Shown here: in pieces, positions 33,857 through 42,647 of the stretch
Position numbering within the stretch: the first letter of the stretch is position 1
Layout: each line of letters opens with the position of its first letter
Source of the DNA: Capsicum annuum
Lineage: Eukaryota > Streptophyta > Magnoliopsida > Solanales > Solanaceae
Assembly: GCF_002878395.1 (NCBI RefSeq)
Contig: NC_061119.1
Location: forward strand, 16,156,855-16,220,854
Reading direction: 5' to 3'
Length of the DNA stretch: 64,000 bases
The notes under the pieces: generated by a model
What the model was told of the DNA's origin: nothing
The model's input: the letters and a program-made list of their open reading frames with translations, nothing else
Database searches by the model: none
Program-made: the position numbers and the translations under genes

Positions 33857-35189
33857 TGTCAGGTGTACCTAGTTTATGTTCTTAAATTTTGTAGTGTGAA
33901 GTCTAGGGAACTGTTGTATCGTGTTCATTAAAGTTGAACTTGAGGAAATATAGGTAGGTAATATGGGCCTTTTGTATAGTTTTACCAATTTTGTTAAGTT
34001 GTTAGTTGTGTGATTAGAGGAGTGATGTTAATATTCTAAGGAGTTGAAGATGGAGTGCTAAGTGTATAGAAGCATGGATGTCCATGCCCACGATAATGTT
34101 AGTCATAAGTCAATGACTTTAGGTGTTGGAGAGTTGTGATTAGTGTCCCTGAAGGGGGAGGTTCTAGAAAGAAATTTGTGTGTTTTTATTACAATTATTG
34201 AGCAGATCAACTAATATGGGTTATAATTGAGTAGTGTTTCTCCCATCCATGATTCTTATGCTCGGACCCCTTAATGACCCTCCAAATGATAGTACGATAA
34301 GTATTTATGGAAGAGTAGTAGTGACTTAGGAAGGGGGAGTAGATGTTCTTGAATGTGAAAATTTTGACGTGATTTCCTTAACTAAGGTTATAAGCACTGG
34401 GAGAAAGAAGGAGATAGATTTTCACAATGTGAAATAGTTGGGAAGGAGGTATATGGCAAAAATATTTGTGAGAGTGATTGAAATTATTGGTTTTGGTGGG
34501 AGATCCATTAAGGGAGTATAGTAATGATAAGCTTGAATATTGTGGTTGATGAAAACACAATCCATGTACTATGTGGTTAGTATTCCCAGAATTAAAACAC
34601 GAGGATATTTGATGGTAGTGATAAGGTAAAGTAATACTATTAGAGGGATGTAGAGTATGGAGTCCCATACCTTAAGCTAGCACCTCTTTTCTCAGAGTTA
34701 GGCTTAAATATAGGAGTATTATACAGTAGGACTAGAACTCTTGTGGTAAGATATTTAATGGGGGGATTATAAGTTGGATATGATGAAGTATGTTGTTTAA
34801 TGTTGGGGTATAGCTGAGTAGTGTCTCTTAGTTTGAGTCTATTTGTTGTATCATGTAAAGTAGAGAAGCTTTTATCCCCATCTCCAGCGAAATCTTTCTC
34901 ATAATTGAACCGATATAAATCAGGCCTATTATCACCAAATTAACTCATGCCTTATGTTGTGATGATTAAGATCCCTAAAAATCATGTGCAATATCATCTC
35001 TATTATCCTCTCATGATTCATGCTTACACGATTCACTTGGCGACGCCATGAATGCTCTTCTTAAGGTCTATATATGTTTCCTTCAGAGAAAATTCTTAGA
35101 GTAAGGTTATGTCCTTAATTTCATATTTTTTGAGCTTCAAGAGGTCCCTACCCATCATTCGGGCATGAATGATACTAAGGGGGAGATAA
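33857..35189 (+). other. RT-3 internal region, right part, non-coding
   Basis: Continues RT-3 after RT-4. There are no coding motifs. The end has the usual 3' signature (CATTCGGGCATGAATGATAC, then a polypurine tract). A 97-residue minus-strand frame at 34378-34668 has no recognisable motif and is taken as chance. Confidence 0.7.
35177..35189 (+). other. RT-3 polypurine tract
   Basis: AAGGGGGAGATAA immediately before the 3' LTR start TGTTAAACC. Confidence 0.85.
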
Positions 35190-35260
35190 TGTTAAACCTT
35201 GTGCAATTCTTGGCTGGATTTAACTCTTCGTTGCATGCATGGGAAGCGTAGGATCTGAAA
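35190..35260 (+). repeat. RT-3 3' LTR, first 71 bp
   Basis: TGTTAAACCTTGTGCAATTC onward matches the first bases of the 5' LTR at 21416, then is cut after TGAAA by RT-5. The remainder resumes at 45308. Confidence 0.85.
35256..35260. repeat. RT-5 target site duplication, left
   Basis: TGAAA. The RT-3 5' LTR has the empty site CCTGAAATTTTTCTAAG, confirming the insertion point. The right copy, 45308-45312, is TGAAT. Confidence 0.85.
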
Positions 35261-35629
35261 TGTAATACCCCGCATATTTCTAAGCTAGGAAGTGAATAAG
35301 TATTCCTACGTATGAAATCTCCTATCCTGTGATTCATACTTGAGTACATGACTTATAATGAATATCCTAGTGATAGGATAGCTTATGATGCATTAAGCAT
35401 GTTCATATTAGTAACTTAAGGTAATACAAGCTAAGAGTTTTTGAATCCATCAAGTTTTAGTGTTCGATTTTTCAAGGGTCATATTTTAATGAGTATAAAT
35501 CGATATTAATCTGGTATTTTGGATGATTTATACACACCAACTTGTAGAGAATTGAATTATCTTTCCAACGATACCAATTTCGCCTTAATCCAATACCGAG
35601 CGAAAAGTTATGCCCATTTTTGTTAGAGA

Positions 35630-35735
35630 CAGTAAGCATAGGCGATTGGTTATGCGCCGCCCAACCCAAGCATAGGTGATTGGTTAGGCGCCGCCTAATC
35701 TAGCTTAGGCAATCACTTGGGCGCCGCCTAAGTTA
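35630..35735. repeat. Repeated GC-rich words in the RT-5 5' LTR
   Basis: Three imperfect copies of a unit of roughly 35 bp: AAGCATAGGCGATTGG followed by TTATGCGCCGCC; AAGCATAGGTGATTGG followed by TTAGGCGCCGCC; TAGCTTAGGCAATCAC followed by TTGGGCGCCGCC. The same triplet is in the 3' LTR at about 43003-43110. These are the GC-richest bases in an A+T-rich LTR and include self-complementary GGCGCC. Confidence 0.85.
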
Positions 35736-35824
35736 ATTCCAGGTGCCAAAAACACTCCATTTTGAGTTATTTTAAGGGTAATTAAGTCTTTTAACAATCC
35801 TTACACGTCCCTAAACTTAACCCT

Positions 35825-35838
35825 ACGAAATATATAGC
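35825..35838 (+). promoter_or_regulatory. Possible RT-5 LTR TATA box
   Basis: CGAAATATATAGCT in the 5' LTR, repeated in the 3' LTR near 43195-43208. Its place between the GC-word patch and transcribed-looking text fits a U3 promoter; this is a motif match only. Confidence 0.35.
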
Positions 35839-37653
35839 TTCTAAACATATTACAACCTTATTTTCATCTCAAAGCTCATCATCCAAGAGCACTAAAAGAG
35901 AAAAACAGATAGGGTTGCATAACTAAGCTTGAAGATCTGATTTCAAGGAAATTCCTCCGTCAATCATCAAGAATCTTCCTTCTAAGGTATGCGTGAGTTG
36001 ATTTATGGATCCCTTTCATCCATAAAGCTCAAAAAACCCTCTTTTTTCATTATAAAGTATGATTTCTATATTGTTGGGTGTTGATGATCATGTTGTTGAT
36101 ATTGGGTGATTCCCAAGATGGAACTTCGATGCTATTGGTATGTGTTGCCAATATGATTATGTAATGAACATAATATTATGATTGTGCAAGTACTTCCATG
36201 TGATATGAAATCCTTTCCATGCAATACATTGTTGATAACCATGCATAGTATGAGATCCCTACTTATGATATTATATATATTATGGACTCTACTCTTATGA
36301 TTAAGTCAGTCATGTGTGTCAGTTTCCTTCCATCGAGTCCTGGGGGTACTTATACCCGAAAACTATAGTTGTGTGCCTAGATCCATGTCATGTTTCATGA
36401 TATCCGAACTCAAGCTATGATTCCATAGACTTCATTCAGTCATGTGACTCAGGAAAACCTCATGATCTTAGTCAGTTGTCAAATATCAGTAACATTCCAC
36501 CAGTCAATGGAAATTCTGTAAGATTAAGTCATGCATAATCAGTTATTCATGTCAAGTCCCTCCAGATGGGAGTAGAGGTTAGCACCGAGTGAACCCAAGT
36601 ATGGGAACTCACCCTCCCGTTCAGGGTGTGATTCTTAGTAGTCACCCTTATTTTCCAGAACTACGTAGCCAGTGTAGGTTGAGACATCTTAACCCATCAG
36701 ATTACTGTTGATGAGGTGGCTTAAATCGTCAGTTTAGGGTTCCCACCGTTCTCATTGAATACCCGCAAGATAAGGGTCACTCATAGGCTATCCTTACCTG
36801 TAGCACGGTATTGACACCCCTCCAGTCTGGGTAGATATTGGACCCCAGCTTAGTCATAATGGCATATATGGGGCATGTCAGTTAAAAACTACTTCCAACA
36901 GTTGCATTATCAGTCTCTGTAAAAGAACTCAGGGCGTTCTTTAGATTTCAGTATATACAGGACTGTGAGATATAGTCATCCACGTTATCAGTTTCAGTAT
37001 CAGTCATGACAGCTATCAGTAAACCATGTATTAGCTTATAGGTCATACTATCACGTATTCACAGTCCTAGTTCTATATATGTGTGTTTTCACTCCCATAT
37101 TCATATTAGTCAGTTAGTGTTGTTCATGCATAAAACCCTTTATGCTCAGCCTACCTTCCTCGTATACTCAGTACTCCAGTTGTACTGACGAATTTGCACT
37201 ATGGTTCTTTCTTTTCATGTTACACCATAGGTTCTCAGACACGAGCTCTAGCCTAGCAGTAGTGGTAGCATTCCAGTCGCAGATACATAGTGAGTCCTCA
37301 TTGATTCAAGGATAATATGATTTCATACATTTATTTATTTCTTCAGTTTAGTTTTACGGAGTTAGTTGGAGACATGTTCCTTCAACTCCTTATTCAGATA
37401 GTTTAGAGTCTTTTAGATTTACGTTCAAATTTATGTTCAGACTTAGCTTTCAGATTAAGTTGTTTTGGGTATTTTCACCCACATAATTTTATTCAGTTGA
37501 AACTTATGAGCTTACAGTTCTATGTATTCCACATTATTATATCATGATTTGCAGTATACAGGTACAGATATCAGTCATGGGTGAGCTTGTAGTCCCTCGA
37601 GGTCATGAGCACAGTGTAGCATTCCGGTTCAGTGAATCGGGATGTTACAAACT

Positions 37654-37666
37654 TGGTATCAGAGCC
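37654..37666 (+). other. RT-5 primer binding site
   Basis: TGGTATCAGAGCC, a perfect match to the usual initiator tRNA-Met site, four bases from the 5' LTR end. Confidence 0.92.
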
Positions 37667-37868
37667 TAAGGTTCAATAGAGTCCTAGGAAGTCTGAAAGC
37701 CACATCTAGTAGAGTCTTGTACATGGGTGTGTTGCGTACTACATTTATGTGTGGGAGGTTATAAGATATTTTACGAACAGTCCCCTTTATTCATTATTCA
37801 TGTCATGCTAGTGAGAATAATCACAAGTTAAACTCTCAGTCTAATCCATTCTTCCCTTTTTCCAGACC

Positions 37869-38900
37869 ATGGCCCCAAAGAGAAGAAACTAGCTAGCTCC
37901 TCAGCCCGGAGATCCTTTGGGCGAACATGTTTCCCATGCGGAGTTTAGAACCGTATTTACCATACTTGCTCAGTCCATTGCTACGCAGAATTAATGACCA
38001 CCAGTTATTTTGGCTAATCGAGTGGCCACTCCCAAAGCAGCTAGGGTTCGGGACTTCACCCGAATAAACCCTCCATTTTTCCATGGGTCTAAGTCTGATG
38101 AGGACCCTCAGGAGTTCACTGACCAAGTCCAGAAGGTTATTGATATCATGGGTGTTACTTCTATTAAGAGTGATGAGTTAGCCGGCCACCAGTTACAGGA
38201 TATTTCTCATGATTGGTACAAACAGTGGAAGTCTGAGAGGTTAGATAATACAGGCCCTATCGAGTTGGAGGAATTTGTCATGACCTTCTTAGACAGATTC
38301 TTTCCCCAAAAGCTGAGGGAAACTAAAGTTCTTGAGTTCATCATCCTTAGGCAGGGGAATATGATGGTTAGGGAGTATTCTCTCAGATTTACTCTGCTAG
38401 GAAGGTATGCTCCTCATGTGGTTTCAGACAATAGAGCTAAGATGAGCAAGCTTGTGTCAGGGGTCAACGATAGCGTAGTAAATGAGTGTAGGTCTGCGAT
38501 GTTGATCGGTGATATGACCTTAGCAAAACTCATGACCCATGCCCAGCAAGTAGAAGAGCAGAAGTTTAAGACTAGGGAGAGGCAGAACAAGAGAGCAAGG
38601 TCAGGTAATTTCAACTTTGCTCACCCCAAGTTAGATGAAGGAAACCGTTCATAGTTTTGCTCCATGTCAGCCATTCCATCTCCTTCCTCTGCTAGCACTC
38701 CAGTGCCGAATTTCAAAGACGGCAATAGAAACAAAGTTCTAGGCTCTAAATCTCAGGGCAGTATTAGCAGTGCCTGAATGAATCCCCTTTGTTAGACTTG
38801 TGTTAAAAACCACAAGGGAATTGGCAGAGCCGGTAGTGATGTCTGTTTTGGTTGTGGCAAGCCAGGCCACATGATTAAGGAGTGCCTGCAGTCAAGTCTT
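37869..38900 (+). pseudogene. RT-5 gag with intact zinc knuckle
   Basis: The start codon at 37869 gives MAPKRRN, then a stop where RT-2 has Gln, then LAPQPGDPLGEHVSHAEFR. From 38010 a 214-residue open block holds the capsid region (RINPPFFHGSKSDEDPQEF, FLDRFFPQKLRE, QGNMMVREYSLRF). The block ends at a TAG at 38652-38654. At 38844-38885 the knuckle CFGCGKPGHMIKEC keeps all four ligands (CX2CX4HX4C). Gag would coat the RNA genome in cytoplasmic particles. At least seven stops interrupt the gene, all explicable as C-to-T changes. Confidence 0.88.
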
Positions 38901-39371
38901 TAGGGTTAGCAAAATCCTTTTACAGCTCAGTCCAGTCACTCAAAATAGTAGGGTACCATTTCCAGTGCTACCATTGGGCAACGCCTTAATAGACTCTATG
39001 ATCTTTAGTCTCGACAGGATCAGGAAAATTCTCCTGATGTCGTTACTGGTATGTTACATATTTTCCATGTTCATGTTTATGCTTTGCTAGACCCAGGTGC
39101 ATCTTTGTCTTTTGTTACTCCATACATAGAAGGCGATTTCAGAATCAATCCCAAAGTCCTTGCAGAGCCCTTCTTAGTCTCTACCCTAGTAGGTAAAACT
39201 ATCATAGCCCAGCGGGTATGCAGGAACTGCCTGATTATGATATCTCAGAAATCCACATTAGTAGATTTAGTGGAGTTAGAGATGACTGATTTTGATGTCA
39301 TTCTCGGTATGGATTGGCTTCATTCCTGCTATGCCACAATCGACTGCATAAATAGGATAGTTCAGTTTTAG
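38901..39371 (+). pseudogene. RT-5 aspartic protease
   Basis: The open block from 39051 has YALLDPGASLSFVTPYIEGD (active site DPGAS at residues 14-18), VCRNCLIMISQKSTLVDLVE and MTDFDVILGMDWLHSCYATI. The form D-P-G-A-S is the family norm. The linker upstream (38901-39050) carries five stops, each in a position where Gln is expected. This enzyme would process Gag-Pol. Confidence 0.88.
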
Positions 39372-39399
39372 TTCCCGAATGAGACCGTCCTAAAGTGGA

Positions 39400-40345
39400 A
39401 GGGTAGCACTTTAGTGTTTAGGGATCAACTTTTTTCCTACTTTCGGGCAAGGAAAATGATTTCTAATGGGTTTGTGTATCATCTCGTGCATGTTAAAGAT
39501 TCTAGTTCTGAATATCCCAGCCTCGAAACAGTCCTTGTTGTTAATGAATACTCAGATATCTTTCCCAAAGATCTTCCAGGCATTCCTCCTGAAAGGGAAA
39601 TAGACTTCGGCATAGACCTTCTTCTGAATACTCAACCTATTTCTATTCTGCCATATAGAATGGCACAAGCAGAACTCAAGAAACTGAATGATCAGTTGAA
39701 GGATCTCTTAGATAAGGGATTCATCAGACCCAGTGTTTCCCCATGGGGTGCGCCAGTATAATTCGTGCGCAAGAAAGACGGTTCTCTCAGGATGTTTATT
39801 GATTACCATCAACTCAACAAGGTCACGGTCAGGAATAGATATCCTCTCCCCAGGATTGATAATCTATTCGACCAAATTTAGGGTGCCAGTTACTTCTCCA
39901 AGATAGACCTTAGATCAGGCTATCATCAAGTCAGAGTTAGAGAATGTGACATTCCAAATACAGATTTTTCATACTCGGTATGGTCACTTTGAATTTTTAG
40001 TCATGTCATTTGGTCTTACCAATGCCCCTGCAGCCTTTATGGATTTGATGAACCGTGTGTTCAAGAAGTACTTGGAAATGTTTGTCATAGTCTTCATAGG
40101 ATTATTCTTCAAACTCTCAGGGATCATCAATTATTTACTAAGTTTAGCAAGTGCAAATTTGGATAAGATCAGTAGTATTCCTTAGCCATATTATTTCTGA
40201 TGATGGTATTAGAGTAGATCCTCAGAAAACCGAGGCAGTAAAAAACTGGCCCAGACCCGTATCTCCATCAGATATTAGGAGTTTCTTGGGGTTTGGCTGG
40301 CTATTACAGATAATTTATCGAGGGATTTTCTTTTATTGAATCTCC
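39400..40345 (+). pseudogene. RT-5 reverse transcriptase, active site deleted
   Basis: Blocks in order: NGFVYHLVHVKDSS, FPKDLPGIPPEREIDF, QPISILPYRMAQAELK, WGAPV then a stop, [34 protein letters not shown] and [20 protein letters not shown]. After FVIVFI the expected DDILVYSR stretch is missing and the text passes into [17 protein letters not shown] in a shifted frame (about 40096-40105). RTEAVKNWP-like and SDIRSFLGF segments close the region. Loss of the two Asp residues abolishes catalysis. Confidence 0.88.
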
Positions 40346-40355
40346 CATATTCAGA

Positions 40356-40872
40356 TTGACTCATAAGAAGATTAAGTTTCAGTGGTTAGATTCATGCGAG
40401 AAGAGTTTTCAAGAGTTGAAGACTCGACTCACCTCTGCTCCAATTCTAGCTATTCCAGATGGTTCAAACGGTTTTGTAGTCTATTGTGATGCATCCAGAG
40501 TGGGGTTAGGTTATGTCCTCATACTGCATGGTAAGGTCATAGCCTACGCCTCCAGACAGTTAATGCCATATGAGAAGAATTATCCTACTCATGGTCTTGA
40601 GTTAGCAGAGATAGTTTTTTCCTTGAAGATTTGGAGGCATTATCTCTACGGAGTTCATGTTGATGTCTTCACAGACCATAAAAGCCTCTAGTATGTTTTT
40701 TCCCCAGAAAGATCTCAATCTTTGCCAGAGAAGGTGGTTAGAGCTCTTGAAGGATTACGACATGAGTGTTCTTTATCATCCGGGCAAGGCCAATGTTATG
40801 GCCAATGCTCTCAGTCGACTCTCCATGGGTAGTATTTCTCATGTTGAGGATAGTAAGAAAAAGATGGCTTAG
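40356..40872 (+). pseudogene. RT-5 RNase H
   Basis: [52 protein letters not shown] and DVFTDHKSL run open to 40691, then a stop replaces Gln before YVF. A one-base slip leads to 40657-40872 with [20 protein letters not shown] and ALSRLSMGSIS. The catalytic Asp, Glu and TDHK Asp are present. It would degrade the RNA strand during reverse transcription. Confidence 0.87.
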
Positions 40873-41930
40873 GAGATCCGTTAGCTTTCCAGACTAGGCA
40901 TTTGCTTAGTCAATTCTTTAGGGGGTGGTGTATGTGTTCATAGTAGTTTAGAGTCATCTCTAGTTTCCGAGGTAAAAGAGAAACAAGACAGGATCCTAGA
41001 CTTATCAAGCTCAAAGAGTCAGTTCAGAATCAGAAAGTCGAGGTTTTCTCCCAAGGGGGACATGGCGTTCTTCGTTGTTAGGGTAATCTATGTGTTCCAG
41101 GTGTAGATAAATTAAGGTAGCGAATACTTACAGAAGTGCATGGTGCACGCTACTCTATTTATCTAGGGGCCACTAATATGTACCGCAACATGCGGGAGAT
41201 CTATTGGTAGAGTGGGATGAAGAGAGATATTACAGAGTTTGTGGCTAAGTGCTATACATGTCAGCAGGTTAAGATAGAGCATCAGAAAACTAGTGGTTCC
41301 ATGCAAGAGTTCACCATTCCTACTTGGAAGTGGGAAGAATTTAACATGGACTTTGTGACGGTTTTGCCTAGAACTAGTCATCAGCATGATTCAGTCTGGG
41401 TCATTATAGATAGAATGATCAAGTTAGCTTATTTTCTTCATGTTCGTACTTCTTATTCCTCTGAGGAATATGCAAAACTCTATATCAGGGAGTTAGTCAG
41501 ATTACACGATGTTCCTCTGTCTATCATCTCAGACACAGGTACCTAGTTTACTTCTCACTTTTGGAAAGCATTCCAAAAGGATCTCGGTACCCAAGTTCAT
41601 CTCAGCACAGCATTTCATCCCTAGACAGATTGTTAAGCAGAGAGGACCATTCAGACTCTTAAAGATATGCTAAGGTCGTGTGCAATTGACTTCAAGGGAA
41701 GTTGGGACGACCATTTGCCTTTGATTGAGTTTGCATACAACAATAGCTGTCATTCTAGTATTCATATGGCTCAATTTGAAGCTCTCTATGGTAGGAGATG
41801 TAGATCTCTGATTGGTTGGTTCGAAGTTAGTGAGGCCTCAATCATAGGTCCTGACTTAGTATTCGACGCCTTAGAGAAAGTTCAGTTGATCAGAGAGAGA
41901 CTCTGGGCTGCTCAGAGCTGACAGAAGTCC
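40873..41930 (+). pseudogene. RT-5 integrase
   Basis: The zinc region spans about 41140-41275 (GATNMYRNMREIYW, KCYTCQQVKIEHQ). The core has WKWEEFNMDFV, IISDTGT (family ISDRGTQ, Arg changed to Thr), then a stop for Gln, FHP stop TD, a stop again and AERTIQTL. The triad Asp, Asp and Glu survive, but three stops fall between them. The tail block 41667-41921 (GSWDDHLPLIEFAYNNSCHS) is open. Confidence 0.87.
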
Positions 41931-41970
41931 TATGTAGATATTTGTAGAAAGGATCTCGAGTTCGAGGTCA

Positions 41971-42390
41971 ATGACTATGTCTATCTTAAGATCTATGAAG
42001 AGGTTCGGCAAGAAAGGGAAACTCAGTCCTCGGTATGTTGGTCCCTTCAAAATTCTTTGTTGCTTTAGCAAGGTAGCTTATGAGTTTGAGTTGCCTTCAG
42101 ATCTAGCCTCAGTTCATCCAGTCTTCCATGTCTCATTGCTAAACAAGTGCATAGATGGCCCAGTAGTTGTTTTCCCTATTAAGAGCATCGACATTCAGAA
42201 CAACCTCTCTTATAAAGAGATTTCAGTCAAAATCTTAGATTATCAGACTCGTAGATTGAGGAACAAAGAAGTCCCTCTAGTCAAGGTTCTTTTGTGAAAT
42301 CAGTCTCATGAGGGAGCTACTTGGGAAGCAGAAGTAAATATGCGTACCAAGTATCCCCACCTCTTCCCCACCAATTCAGATCAAGCTCAA
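41971..42390 (+). pseudogene. RT-5 integrase C-terminus and chromodomain
   Basis: [35 protein letters not shown], then [26 protein letters not shown] and a stop. A chromodomain ending SHEGATWEAE follows to about 42345. The aromatic Trp before the Glu is kept. Sequence match to the same segment in RT-2 and RT-4 is close. Confidence 0.86.
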
Positions 42391-42633
42391 GGTAACAGTT
42401 CTCCTTAATCTTATTCAATTCACGTTCATGTTTCCAATATAAACTTGGTACCTATTAACTATTTCATACTCAGTCATGCATTCATGTGTCAGTTGTCCGT
42501 GCATCAGATATGCATGAGTTCAGTATGTTTAGCATGTCATCCATGAGATCAAGTTGCAATTCTTCATGTTCAGTTCAGGTTCTATTGTTTTGTATCCCTT
42601 CTCAGTAAATTCTCATTCGAGGACGAATGTTCC

Positions 42634-42645
42634 CAAGGGGGAGAT
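42634..42645 (+). other. RT-5 polypurine tract
   Basis: CAAGGGGGAGAT, two bases before the 3' LTR, preceded by the signature CATTCGAGGACGAATGTTCC. Confidence 0.9.
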
Positions 42646-42647
42646 AT

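Larger units (their letters stand above)
35261..37649 (+). repeat. RT-5 5' LTR (2,389 bp)
   Basis: Opens TGTAATACCCCGCATATTTC and ends TCGGGATGTTACA before the primer site. Compared with the 3' LTR it lacks 339 bp at 36120/36121. It contains the GCGCCGCC-word patch (35630-35735). Confidence 0.92.

Noticed and set aside
34378..34668. Minus-strand frame of 96 residues in RT-3
   Set aside because: Histidine/serine/asparagine-rich without motif, in the non-coding internal region; probably chance.
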